From Basidiobolus meristosporus CBS 931.73 (taxonomy: Eukaryota; Basidiobolomycota; Basidiobolomycetes; Basidiobolales; Basidiobolaceae), in contig MCFE01000273.1 of NCBI GenBank assembly GCA_002104905.1, positions 1 to 64,000 of the forward strand: DNA of 64,000 bases, read 5' to 3'. The position numbers were made by a program, and so were the translations under genes. Positions within the stretch are counted from its first letter, which is position 1, and the number at the start of each line of letters is the position of its first letter. The notes beneath the pieces were generated by a model. That model did not search any database and was not told the DNA's origin. It saw nothing but the letters and a program-made list of their open reading frames with translations. Of the stretch, positions 22,169-33,325 are shown piece after piece.

Positions 22169-22254
22169 GTTGTGGTCTACTGCTTGAATGTTTGAGTTAG
22201 ATCAGCTTTTAATCAAATCAAGAAGTTTATGGATTGTTGATCAGTATATAAGTG
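22169..22254 (+). repeat. LTR of G2', left part
   Basis: Starts TGTTGTGGTCTACTGCTTGAATG after a polypurine tract and is cut by the G2 element. It resumes at 27188. Confidence 0.75.
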
Positions 22255-22622
22255 TGTTACAAGTCTTGGTACAAGAGTTGTAGAGGAATAGGGAGTTTAG
22301 CTAGTATTGTATTCACTAGAACTTGAACTGATTTTTATTGAGGTTCCAGCAGCTCCTTATACACATTTTGACAGACCAATTGCTGACTAATTGCATTACC
22401 TAATATAGGTTGTGGCTGAAGACTCATTTGATTGCGTCATCATCACCCAATAAGATCCTACTTAATATATCTATTTCTGTCTGAGAAGGATCTGCTGATT
22501 CATTTGTTGACTAATGCTACTGATTTGATAGATAATACTGATATACTGATAACCTAAACATATACTAATTGATTTGACTAGAAACTGATCTAACTTAAAC
22601 ATTCAAGCGGCAGATCATAACA
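22255..22622 (-). repeat. 3' LTR of G2 (left in window)
   Basis: In element orientation it starts TGTTATGATCTGC and ends CTTGTAACA. Partner of 26820-27187. Confidence 0.9.
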
Positions 22623-25341
22623 TTCTCCCCTACTAGGGTTGAGAGGGTTCTCCTGAATCTCTTTTCTTGTAATACCAATATCTGATGGTTCAGTATTATC
22701 AGCAAGTCTTGCAAGCTTGAGTCTGTCCCTATCCTCTAAGTCTTCCCGGATATTGCCCTGTGTTTCCACCAGTTGGTAAGTTGCATATGGGCATTCTGTG
22801 ATGATCTTGAATGGTCCTGTCCATTTTGGCTCAAACATCTTCCATGTGTTGTTTCTTTGCAATACAAAGTTCCCAACTGTCAATGCCTCTGATGATATAG
22901 TCTTATCAAATCTCTGCTTCATCTTTTCTGCACTTTGAGATACATTGGTCTGTGCCTCTTGACGTCTTTGTTCCAGTTGCTGGTGTCTACTTGGCTGACT
23001 GGCTTCATCTTCTAAGGTGTCTGTAAGCTTTGGTTGTGTGAGATCTCCTGGAATCCTTGGTTCACATCCATAAATAAGTAAAATGGTGATTGCTGGGTGG
23101 TGTTGTGTACTCTGACTCTGCATGCAAAGAGTGCTTGGTCTATATACTCATCCCATCTACTGACCACTTCATTTGCATACTTGGTCAGCATTTTTCCAAA
23201 TAATCCAGCAAACCGCTCAGTGACTCCATCAGATCTGGGGTCATATGGCGAGGTTTTCAAGTGTTTAATCTGCTGCATTTCCAGGTAAGCCTCTAATGTC
23301 TTTGCCATAAAGTTTGCTCCTCTATCAGATAAGATCTCCACAGGGCATCCAAACTTCATCGGGATCTCATGGTAAATGAAACTTGCAACTTCTTGTTCAC
23401 TGGCTATTGGTACAGCTTTAGCAACTGGCCATTTAGTGGCATGGTCAATTGCTACTAGGATCCATCGGTTGCATTTCCTGGTAGTTGGCAGTCTTCCGAT
23501 AAAGTCAATTCCCTATCTTTCAAGTGGTCTTACAGGCTCCTAGGGAAAGAGTTTGGCAATTATCTGTGATTGGCTTTGGTTGATTTGGCCATTTGGGCAT
23601 GTTTTCACTAGCTTCTCAATGACTTGTTTCATTCTGGGCCACCATGCTCTGGCTTTCACAAGGCTATAGGTTCCTTCAATCCCAAGATGTCCATATCCAT
23701 TGTGTAGCTTATGTATTAAATACAGGCAAGAAACATAAGGGCAATAGGCAATAGGGCTTCCATCAACAATTTGGTAGAGTGTTTTATCCTCTACTACAAA
23801 TTTGCTGGCTTCATCACGGATTATCTTCTGGATATCTTCATCCACCTCATTAGGAATGGCTTGGTCCTCCAAGTACTTTGGTAATAGGCTTGGCCAATTT
23901 GATTCATGCACCAAGTTGAGTTGTGCAACTTGATCTAATCTTGATAAGGCATCAGCAATCATGTTGTTTTTTCCAGGGCAGTAGACAATCTCCAGGTTAA
24001 ATTGCTGAATGTATTCATTCCATCTTGTCATTCTTCTAGAGAGTACCTTCTGTGTAAATATATACTTGAGGGAGGCATGATCAGTCTTCACAGTGCATTT
24101 GACTCCTTCAATGTAGCATCTCCATGTCTTCAAGCAGTGTATTATAGCAAGCATCTCCTTCTCATGGGCTGGATAGTTTGTTCTGCTGAGTTCAGTTTCT
24201 TGGACTCAAAGGCAACAGTGTAGTCCTTTCCCCTGTGTTCTTGGCTAAGCACTCCACCAATTGCATAATCTGAAGCATCCGTGCACAGATTGAACTCTTT
24301 TCTGAAGTCTGGTATTCTTAAGCTTGGTAGCTTAGCAAGTTCATTCTTGAGCGTCTGGAAGACAGTCTCACAAGCTATGTCCCACTTGTAGGTATTGTCT
24401 TTCTTGAGGATATCAGTTAAAGGGGCTGCAATACTTGCAAACAACATGAAAAATCTCCAATAATAGGAAAACATTCCAAGGAATCATCTGAGCTCTGATA
24501 TGCTATGGGGCTACTTCAGATTCTTGATTACTTCCACCCTCTTGGGGTCTAAGGTTACTCCTGTGCTAGTCACTATGTGTGCCAGATATTCAATGTGTTC
24601 CTTGAAGAATTCACACTTGGGTAGCTTGCCATAAAGCTTGTTCTTTTTTAGCTTCTTCAGGACCTTTTCAATGTGCACCAAGTGATCCTCTTCTGTCTTG
24701 CTGTATATCAGTATATTATCTAGGTAGATTATGACAAACTTGTCTAAGTACTCCTGGAAGACAGTCTGCATCAGGGTCATGAAAGTTGCAGGGTCATTGA
24801 TGAGGCCAAAACTCATGACTAAGTACTCATAATGTCCATATCTGGTTCTGAATGCTGTCTAAGGGATGTCTTCTGGCATCACCCTAATCTGGCTGTATCC
24901 TGACATGAGTTCAATCTTGCTGAAAATAGTGGCTCCATTAAGCTGGTCCAAAAGCTCATCAATCCAAGGTATGGGGTACTTATTCTTGGTGGTAACTGAG
25001 TTCAGGGCTCTGTAGTCAATGCACATCCTAAGTGCTCCATCCTTCTTTTTCACAAAAAGCAGTGGTGCTTCCCAAGGTGACTTGCTGGGTTTGATGTATC
25101 CTTGCTCCAATAGCTGATCAATTTGTCTCTTCATTTCCTCCAATTCCAATGGACTCATTCTGTAAGATGACTTGCTCACTGGAGGGCTATCTCCTGTGTC
25201 AATGGCATGATCCACATCTCTGACTGGTGGTATGCTTACAAGCTCATCTGGAAACACATCTGAATATTTCTTCAAGAGAGTCTGGACCTGCTGGGGTGCT
25301 GGGGTAGCGGAATCCTCCTGTAATACTGCCATGAGGAACAT
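22590..25341 (-). pseudogene. pol: G2 pol: RT, RNase H, integrase, broken
   Basis: RT starts near 25341 ([18 protein letters not shown], then [19 protein letters not shown] and [11 protein letters not shown]). The YxDD box is YLDN (Asp to Asn) near 24718. RNase H follows (FNLCTDASDYAIGGVLSQ; LKTDHASL-type TVKTDHASLKYIF), then the integrase zinc region (HNGYGHLGIEGTYSLVKARAWWPRM) and the core with LSDRGANF and VTERF near 23200-23359. Breaks occur near 24855, 24816, 24474, 24154, 23540-23359 and 23120. The last frame runs about ten codons into the 3' LTR. Neighbouring gag-pro lies upstream. The element is inactive by itself. Confidence 0.85.
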
Positions 25342-25994
25342 CTGGGTACCTTTTCTAAGCGCTCTACAGAACGGGTCTTGCTAAGTTCACTTGTCTCATA
25401 CATATTGGAATTGACCAAGTTGAAATCCAGCCTGGCAGGTAATAGCTCATAGGTCTTGTTGTCTTTTTGGATCTGAGTAGCATGGGTTCTCCAGTTGATT
25501 GATGGATTACAACAAAATAGCCAGGTTTTTCCAAGTACCAGGTCAAACTTGCAGTTCCCAAATATATAAGCCTGTAGGTCTTCTTCATAGTCATTGATCT
25601 TCATTCTTACTGGCTGAGTAATACGGTTGATTATGTGAGAGTTCCCATCAGCTGTTGAGACTGAAGTTGATTTGTTAGGTTCCAAGTTGATTCCAGCTTT
25701 CAGAGCAAATTGCTCTGACAGGTACTCATGCAATGCTCCTGAGTCAATCATGATCTTGGCAGGTACTCCATTGATTACTCCATTCAAGTATAATAGCTTT
25801 CCTGAGTTTGAGGTCATCTGGGATAGGTATTCTTCTGTCATGTGGAAGGTGAGTTCTGAGTCTTCTTCAAGTTCATCCTCCATGTTATTATGCTCCATGG
25901 CCTCAATACGGTTAAAGGTTATTGATGGCTGGTGTCCATTTCTTCCTGAGGGCAGTACTTTGCAATATGTCCATGCTGGTGGCAATTGAGGCAA
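25272..25994 (-). pseudogene. pro: G2 protease frame, -1 relative to gag
   Basis: This frame overlaps the end of gag by about 75 bases and lies one base back from it. It contains the retropepsin motif AKIMIDSGALHEYLS and the downstream FDLVLGKTWL typical of gypsy proteases. The gag stop and the -1 frame relation are both kept in the fragment at 20000-20220, which argues for programmed frameshifting rather than decay; I see no standard slippery heptamer in the overlap. The frame ends at 25272, while RT continues in another frame. Confidence 0.75.
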
Positions 25995-26761
25995 AGTCCT
26001 CTCTTCTTACATTCTTCTGAGGTAGGATTCTTCTGCATAGCATCTATTTCCATTGGTACTGCTTCTGAATATCTTCTTTCATAATGGTTGTAGCCTTTCT
26101 GATTAGTCACTGTAGGCTTCCCAACTCCAAACATAGCTGAGTCATAGTCAATGGCAATCTTGATGGCCTCTTCTACACTCTGAGGTCCTTGATAAATCAC
26201 TTCTTTACAAGTTCTTTCTTTCAACCCATCAATAAAGTATTCAACTTGATCCAAGGGGTCCATTCCTTCAATTTGTCCAAGTGGACATCTGCACTTGTAG
26301 ATGTATTCTTGAACCATTCCTTTCTGTCTGAGTGTCTTTAGCTTCCTTCTTGGCAGTGTCTGCTGGTGTGGAGGTTCAAAAGCATCCTGAATTTCTGACA
26401 CAAACTCATCCCAGGTAGAGATTGTAGAGCATCCCATCATAGTGGCTGACCTGATCTTGTTGTGGTACCACTGTAAAGCTGCATCTGCCAGGTAAGAAGC
26501 TGCATAATGCAACTTACTTTCTGGAGCAATTCCTTTAGCTTTAAAAGCTTCTTCAATCTGAAAGAGCCAAGTTGCCAGGTTTTCATTGGCTCTACCATGG
26601 TACCGGTTGACCTTCACACTAAAGTTGCTCTTGATAGGGCTTTGCTGGCTCTGAGCCATGATAGTCATTCCTTGTTGCTGTTGGCTGAGGATCTGGAGTA
26701 ATTGTTGCTGTTGGGCCAGGATTTGCTGCATGGCATTCTTCCATTCTTGATTGTCCAACAT
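25919..26761 (-). CDS. gag: G2 gag
   Basis: 280-residue ORF from the ATG complement at 26759-26761 (MLDNQEWKNAMQQ). Gln-rich coiled N-terminus (QQILAQQQQLLQILSQQQQ), then the capsid-like domain (VNRYHGRANENLATWLFQIEEAF, ADAALQWYHNK, WDEFVSEIQDAFEPP), and a zinc knuckle CLNCHQHGHIAKYC near the C-terminus. It is the only G2 gene with an unbroken frame. It starts some 60 bases from the 5' LTR. It would build the particle core; without a working pol it may still package related RNAs. Confidence 0.8.
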   Translation of the reverse strand: MLDNQEWKNAMQQILAQQQQLLQILSQQQQGMTIMAQSQQSPIKSNFSVKVNRYHGRANENLATWLFQIEEAFKAKGIAPESKLHYAASYLADAALQWYHNKIRSATMMGCSTISTWDEFVSEIQDAFEPPHQQTLPRRKLKTLRQKGMVQEYIYKCRCPLGQIEGMDPLDQVEYFIDGLKERTCKEVIYQGPQSVEEAIKIAIDYDSAMFGVGKPTVTNQKGYNHYERRYSEAVPMEIDAMQKNPTSEECKKRGLCLNCHQHGHIAKYCPQEEMDTSHQ

Positions 26762-26819
26762 CTTGAGGGTGGTTTCTTCTTTCTTTAGGAGGGAGGCTTC
26801 TGGTTACTGCTGCTACCTA

Positions 26820-27187
26820 TATTACAAGTCTTGGTACAAGAGTTGTAGAGGAATAGGGAGTTTAGCTAGTATTGTATTCACTAAAACTTGAACTGATTTT
26901 TATTGAGGTTCCAGCAGCTCCTTATATACATTTTGCCAGATCAACTGCTGACTAGCTGTATTTCCTAATGTAGGTTGTGGCTGATTACTCATTTGATTGC
27001 ATTATCATCACCCAATAAGATCCTACTTGATATATCTATATCTGTCCGATACAGATCTGCTGATTCATTTGCTGACCAATGCTACTGATTTGATAGATAA
27101 TACTGATATACTGATAACCTAAACATATGCTAATTGATTAGACTAAAAACTGATCTAACTTAAACATTCAAGCAGCAGATCATAACA
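26820..27187 (-). repeat. 5' LTR of G2 (right in window)
   Basis: Partner of 22255-22622, same length. The inner terminal dinucleotide is changed (TG to TA on the plus strand). Confidence 0.9.
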
Positions 27188-27375
27188 AGTGTTATCTATT
27201 AGATCAGTAGTATCAGGCAGCAGATGAATCAGCAGGTCCTTAGCATAAAGAAATAGATATATTAAGTATCATAAAAATGGGTGAAAATTATTCAAACATG
27301 TGAGTCATCAGCCACAACCTACATTAGGGAACTCAATTAGTCAGTAATTGAGCTGGCAAAATGCTTTATATAGCC
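27188..27375 (+). repeat. LTR of G2', right part, truncated
   Basis: Continues the LTR begun at 22169 (GTTATCTATTAGATCAGTAG to GGCAAAATG). It then breaks off into a pol fragment, so the LTR end is missing. Confidence 0.7.
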
Positions 27376-27944
27376 CTGATTCATTTGAAGGAATATTCTG
27401 ACATGATTCCAGTTGAGCTTGTAAGCCTACCACCAGTCATGCATGTGGATCATGCCATTGATGCAGAAGATAGCCCCCTTTTGAGCAAGACAACATACAG
27501 AATGAATCCATCAGAACTGAGAGAGATAAAGAGACAAATTGACCAGCTACTGGAGCAAGGATACATAGGCCTAGCAAGTCAATTTGGAGAGCACATGTGC
27601 TATTAATAAAAATAAGCATAGAAAATTTGGGATGTGCATTGACTACAAAGCCTTCAACCCAGTTAATGTGAAGAATAAGTAGCTCATAACTTGGATTGAT
27701 GAGCTTTTGAACCAATTCAGAGAAGCCAGCATATTCAGTAAGATTGACCTCATTTTAGCATAAAGCCAGGTAGTACCAAGAGAAGTTTGCAATGATCTGC
27801 TTATATAACCCAATGATATGCAGCAACACCAAAAAGGTCTTGAAGAAGCTAAGAGAGAACAACCTATATGGCAACCTAGCAAAGTATGAACTCATCAGGG
27901 AACTTGTTAACATTGCACACATAGTTCAAATCATAAGAAACAAT
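27376..27944 (+). pseudogene. G2-family RT fragment
   Basis: Plus-strand remnant: [60 protein letters not shown] matches the start of G2 RT. After 27600 come degenerate CIDYKAFNPV and the segment VLKKLRENNLYGNLAKYELI. A large internal part, including the active site, is missing. It is joined to CACTA sequence near 27945. Confidence 0.75.
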
Positions 27945-28187
27945 GGTATCCTGCTTACTAACCTTTGCTTCATGCACACCTGCTGCAATTGACACACATC
28001 TATTAGCTAAACTTTACATCTTCTCAGTGCAATACTTGCAAGTGTTCCTTTACCATGTACTGCTGGTATCTCATACATCTTGCAAGCATATGATTGGTTA
28101 CTGCCACTTTTGCTTGAATACATCCTTAATATCCACACAGAACATCCTGGTAATTAGCCAATATATTTGTTTGTAAACCAAGCTGTA
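27945..28187 (-). pseudogene. CACTA transposase fragment
   Basis: Matches 15390-15600 in the same orientation (CTGCTTACTAACCT, then the strings ending GCATATGCTTGG-like and CACTTTTGC). No readable frame remains. Confidence 0.5.
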
Positions 28188-28916
28188 GCACAGCATATTG
28201 ATGGATATGCAGCACTGTTTCCTCCTTGGCTTGATTCACTTCCACAGATATGTTGCAAAAAAATAAAGCACCCTTGTCTAGCTCTCAACTACACCTCACT
28301 GCAAACCATAGCAGTAAAATAGTTAAAAATAGTTTGCTTAGTTGTTCAGTGCAGCAAGTGGGGCTACATCCAAAAAAGGCCATGCTGAAAGTGTGCCTAC
28401 CAAAGATAGAACACAGACTCCTAAGGCTTTCAGTCAAGTAGATAATTTAGCATCTCTGCAGAGCTATATATACATAATGCTCAGTAAGATGACCATGTAG
28501 CAAACCTGCTAGCACTGGTGGAGACCAGCAAGTGACCATCCATACATAAACACCCCCAGTACTAGCAAGTACATTTTTAGCTCATACCAAAGCATCAATG
28601 AGCAGTTAGATGCCAAGGCTAATAGGATAGATGCAATGGCCCAGGGAAATCAGGAATAGTCCAGATAAGGTATAAATGGATAATTTGTGTTGAGCAATCA
28701 ATATACCAGGTTGAGAATGCTGTATCTGGGATGCAAGGATGCATCTAAAGCAGCACAATGTTACAGATTAGAATTGCTCCATCATTTGATACATCAGCAG
28801 ACAAACAACATAGAGTCCTTAAAGCTCAGCATCAATGTCTAAAGATAAATCCCACAGAAAAGCCTATCACATTATGGCAGGGAAAAACTGTAGCTGCTCA
28901 TGACCCAGCAAGTGAC
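28188..28916 (+). pseudogene. CACTA accessory gene fragment (copy 3)
   Basis: From ATG 28250 it reads MLQKNKAPLSSSQLHLTANHSSK, matching the start of the other copies. Later pieces match the SASPASILAST, AMAQGNQE and SIYQVENAVS region. It stops at 28916 at the junction with gypsy RT (CTTGGGGAGCACCA). Very degenerate. Confidence 0.5.
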
Positions 28917-31372
28917 CTTGGGGAGCACCAGTGCTTTTTATGAAAAAGATGGATGGAACACTTAGGATGTGCATTGACTATAGAGCCCTGAACTCAGTTA
29001 CCATCAAGAATAAGTACCCCATACCTCAGATTGATGAGCTTTTGGGCCAACTTAATGGAGCCACCATATGCAGCAAGATTGACCTCATGTCAGGATACAA
29101 CCAGATTAGGGTGAAACCAGAAGATATTTCTAAGACAGCATTCAGAACCAGATATGGACATTACAAGGACTTAGTCATGAGTTTTGGCCTTACCAATGCC
29201 CCTGCAACATTCATGACCCTGATGTAGACTGTTTTTCAGGAGTACTTAGACAAGTTTGTGATAGTCTACCTAGAGGACATATTGACATGCAGCAAGACAG
29301 AAGAGGATTGCTTGGTACACATTGAGAAGGTCTTGAAGAAGCTAAGAGAGAACAAGCTATATGGAAAGCTAGCAAAGTATGAATTCTTCAAGGAACATGT
29401 TAAATATCTGGGACACATAGTGACTACCACAGGAGTGACCTTAAACCCTAAGAAAGTTGAAGTTATCAAGAACTTGAAGCAGCCCCATAGCATATCCAAA
29501 CTCAGATCATTCCTTGAAATGGCATCCTATTATTGGAGATTTGTCAAGTCCTTTGCAAGCATTGCAGCCCCTTTTACTGATAATCTCAAGAAAGACAACA
29601 CCTTCAAGTGGGACATAGCCTGTGAGACTGCATTTCAGATGCTCAAGAGTGAACTCACTAAGCTGCCAAGCTTAAGAATACCTGACTTCAGAAAAGAGTT
29701 TATCCAGTGCACAGATGCTTCAGATGATGCAATTGGTCAAGTACTAAGCCAAGAATACAAGGGTAACGATTACCCAGTTGCCTTTGAGTCCAAGAAACTG
29801 AACTCAGCAGAACAAAACTATCCTCTGCATGAGAAGGAGATGCTTGATATAATACACTGCCTGAAGACATGGAGATGCTATACTGGAGGAGTCAAATGCA
29901 CTGTAAAGACTAATCATGCCTCACTGAAGTATTTATTTACTCAGAAGGTTCTATCCAGAAGAATGACAAGATGGAGTGAATACATTCAGCAATTTGACTT
30001 GGAGATTGTCTACTGCCCTGGGAAAAACAACACGGTTGCTGATGCCTTATCAACACTGGAGCAAGTGGCACAACTCAACTTGGTGCATGAATCAGATTGG
30101 CCTAGCTTATTACCACAATAATTGGAGGACCAAGCCATTCCTAATGAGGTGGATGAAGAGATAAAGAAGATAATCTGTGATGAAGCCAGCAAATTTGTAG
30201 TAGAGGATAAAACACTCTACCAAATTGTTGATGGAAGCCCTATTGCCTATTGTCCTTATATTGCTTCCCTGTATTTAATACATAAGCTACACAATGGATA
30301 TGGACATCTGGGGATTGAAGGAACCTATAGCCTTGTGAAAGCTAGAGCATGGTGGCCCTGACTGAAAAAAGGTATTGAGAAGCTAGTGAAAACATGCCCA
30401 AACTGCCAAATCAATCAAGGCCAGCCACAAAGAATTGCCAAACTCTTGCCTTGAAGCCTGCAAGACCATTTGAGAGATGGTGAATTGACTTTATTGGAAG
30501 ACTGCAAACCACCAGGAAATGCAACCATTGGATCCTAGTAGCAAACGACCATGCGACTAAATGGCCAGTTGCTAAAGCTGTACCAATAGCCAGTGAACAA
30601 GAAGTTGCAAGTTTCATTTACCATGAGATCCCGATGAAGTTTGGATGCCCTGTGGAGATCTTATCTGATAGAGGAGCAAACTTTATGGCAAAGACATTAG
30701 AGGCTTACCTGGAAATGCAGCAGATTAAACACTTGAAAACCTTGGCATATCATTCCAGAACCAATAGAGTCACTGAACACTTTAATGGATTATTTGGAAA
30801 AATGTTGACAAAGTATGCAAATGGAGCTATCAGTAGATGGGATGAGTATATAGATCAAGCACTTTTTGCCTGCAGAGTTAGAGTGCACAACATTACCCAA
30901 CAATCACCATTTTACTTAGTTTATGGATGTGAACCAAGGATTCCAGGAGATCTCACACAACCCAAGCTTACAGATGCCTTAGAAGATGAACTTAGTCAGC
31001 CCAGTAAACACCAACAATTGGAACAAAGACAACAAAAGGCACAGGCCAAAGTATATCAAAGTGCAGAAAAGATGAAGCAAAGATTTGATCACACTATAGC
31101 ACCAGAAGCATTGACAGTTGGGAACTTTGTATTGCTAAGAAACAACACTTGGAAGATGTTTGAGCCACAATGGACAGGACCATTCAAGATCATCAGAGAA
31201 TGTCCATTTGCAACTTACCAACTAGTGGATAAACAAGGGAATATCTGGGAAGACTTAATTCATAGAGACAGACTCAAGCTTGCAAGACTTACTGACAATA
31301 CTGAACCATCAAGATATTGGTATCACAAGAAAAGAGATTCAAGAAAACCCTCTCAACTTTAGTGGGGGAGAA
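28917..31372 (+). pseudogene. pol: 5'-truncated G2-family pol (G2'')
   Basis: Begins inside RT (LGEHQCFL for the family SPWEAPLLF) and runs through RT, RNase H and integrase to the end of pol. The RT box reads YLED (first Asp to Glu). RNase H has QCTDASDDAIGQVLSQ and TVKTNHASLKYLF. Integrase shows HNGYGHLGIEGTYSL, LSDRGANF and VTEHF. In-frame stops are TAG at 29225-29227, TAA at 30119-30121 and TGA at 30359-30361; the frame changes between 30362 and 30634. The product ends at a TAG just before the polypurine AGTGGGGGAGAA. The 5' LTR, gag and protease are absent. Confidence 0.85.
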
Positions 31373-31741
31373 TGTTACAATTAACCGCTTGAATGTTTAT
31401 GTTAGATCAGTTCTTAGTTAGATCAACTAGTTTTATGTTTAGCCTATCAGCACATCAGTATTATCTATCAAATCAGTAGTATTAGTCATCAGATGAATTA
31501 GCAGATCCTCATCAGACAGAAATAGTTATATTAAGTAGGATCTAATTGGGTGATGATGATGCAATCAAATGAGTCATCAGCCACAGTCTACATTAGGAAA
31601 TACAATTAGTCAGCAAATGATCTGGCAAAATGTATATAAGGAGCTGCTGGAACCTCAATGAAAAACAGTTCAAGTTTTAGTGAATACAATACTAGCTAAA
31701 CTCCCGATTCCTCTACAACTCTTATACCAATACTTGTAACA
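31373..31741 (+). repeat. 3' LTR of G2''
   Basis: 369 bp, TGTTACAATTAACC to CTTGTAACA, preceded by a polypurine tract and matching the G2 LTRs. Confidence 0.9.
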
Positions 31742-31742
31742 C

Positions 31743-31884
31743 ATGAATAACCATAAGATCATAGATCTGAAGAAAGTTGAAAAGTTAGAGCTGTACATTG
31801 GTCTCACAGTGACCAAGACTAGTCCAGAATTGTTAAGTAAATTTTTAGCTGCAGAATGATACTAAATAGTCCAGTATTTCAACA
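31743..31884 (-). repeat. Partial copia-A LTR
   Basis: The complement starts TGTTGAAATACTGGACTA and follows the copia-A LTR for about 140 bases, then ends next to the G2'' LTR. Confidence 0.75.
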
Positions 31885-32790
31885 ATAAAAGCAATACTCC
31901 AGCCTACAGGTATACTTAATCTCTTGTATGTGTAATAATATATTGAATGATGTAGCAGCTGGCCTGAGATCAAGAGAAAACCAGCATACATTGGTAAAAT
32001 TGTTCTAATAGAAATAACCTGCTTCTTGTTTCCTGCTCAACCATGCATAACTAAACTGATTACCCATGCATTGTGGCTGCTAAGTTACTTAATTCCAAAG
32101 GCATAGGTGTCTCCATTTGAACATCTGTCCTCAGTGTTTTCCAACTCTACCTGCCTGTTCTTCATGTGCCTACTTGCCACATGCATAGAAGACTTAAACA
32201 TAATATTTTTTGATGAGACTGGGATATGGTCAAACTTGTAACTTGACTTGTTGCCTTATCTCCCAACATATCTACTCCATACAAAGCTCTTAAAAGGTGA
32301 AGAAAGGCTCAATATTTCTACACACTGAGCAAGATGGAGTAGAGAATGGATGCATTAGCAGCAGAGATCTATGCATTCAGCTTTATACTTGTAGTATAGC
32401 CACTCAAATCCCATCTGTAGATGCGCCAAGCTGGCATTGGTGATCCATGTATAGACAAATATTCCTACAGTGTCAATGTATGTCTCCCAATGCTTCAAGT
32501 GTACTCTTGGTCAAAATGGCTTCAGAAGGATACCTGAATAACTGCATATCCAGCTTGTCCAGTGCTTGCATATGAAGAGTGCAATATCAATATGAAAATT
32601 GATTGGAGCCCTAGAGAAGTACTTTGGGTAGCTGATACTCTTTGAATTCTTGCCAACTTTTTATATTTCTATGCTATTGTAAGAGCTCTTTAAGGTTGAA
32701 ATTACCCATGTGTACGATGACCATTAATATAGGAGTATAGTTGAAAAGCAAATGCTTAGTTTCCAGAGAAAAGTTTTACTCCCATAGATT
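31885..32790 (-). pseudogene. CACTA transposase C-terminal fragment
   Basis: Degenerate match to about 15700-16560, same orientation (strings GATTACCCATGCATTG, AAGGCATAGGTG, CATCTGTCCTCAGT and GTACTCTTGGT). No long frame remains. C1 lies a short distance to the right. Confidence 0.55.
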
Positions 32791-32914
32791 TAGTGTGAAG
32801 AATAATTGTGATAATTTCATTTAAACACCATCACAAAGTTAAAGTCCTAGGACTGAGAGGTATTGATCCCATTAGGACACCATGCAAAGACAATTGAAAA
32901 ATAATCGGAGCCTA
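32791..32914. other. Unassigned AT-rich spacer
   Basis: No match to the other repeats in the window and no coding signal. It continues at 37613 on the other side of C1. Confidence 0.4.
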
Positions 32915-32919
32915 GATTT

Positions 32920-33289
32920 TGTTGAAATGTTGGACTATTTGGTATCATTCAGCAGCTAAAAATTTACTTAACAATTCTAGGCTAGTCTTAGTCACTGTAG
33001 GACTCATTTACTGCCTTAATTTTGCCACTTTCTCCAGATATATGATCTTATGATTATTCCCCTATAGTCAGAATCAAATTAGCACTATTACCCAAACATT
33101 ATGTACTAACCCTGAAACTGTTACAGAATGCTCCTGAATATTGAGAAACCCTCCCTACTTAGTGTTGCAGCTGTATTATTTCTACAAAGGTATAAATACT
33201 GAGCTTCTTTATGAATAAACAACAGTTCAACTATTATCACTATTTCTTGATAAGTTCCTTAGATCCAAATCATTTCTTAAATTGCAACA
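32920..33289 (+). repeat. 5' LTR of C1
   Basis: TGTTGAAATG to TGCAACA. TATAAATA at 33191-33198 and an AATAAA shortly after. Confidence 0.95.
33191..33198 (+). promoter_or_regulatory. TATA element of the copia-A LTR
   Basis: TATAAATA, conserved in every copia-A LTR of the window, about 100 bases before the LTR end. Confidence 0.5.
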
Positions 33290-33302
33290 GGTTATGAGCC
33301 CC
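33290..33302 (+). other. Primer binding site of C1, initiator Met half-tRNA
   Basis: GGTTATGAGCCCC immediately after the LTR is complementary to GGGGCTCATAACC, the anticodon stem-loop of initiator Met tRNA. Drosophila copia and yeast Ty5 use a cleaved tRNA half in the same way. Confidence 0.8.
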
Positions 33303-33325
33303 GATTGCCTTAATCTATTCTAAAG

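Larger units (their letters stand above)
22255..27187 (-). mobile_element. Ty3/gypsy element G2, full length, minus strand
   Basis: LTRs of 368 bp at 22255-22622 and 26820-27187, flanked by AGTG (22251-22254 and 27188-27191). Inside are gag, protease, RT, RNase H and integrase on the minus strand, without a chromodomain that I could see. It is inserted into the LTR of another member of its own family. Many frame breaks; the RT active site reads YLDN. Confidence 0.9.
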
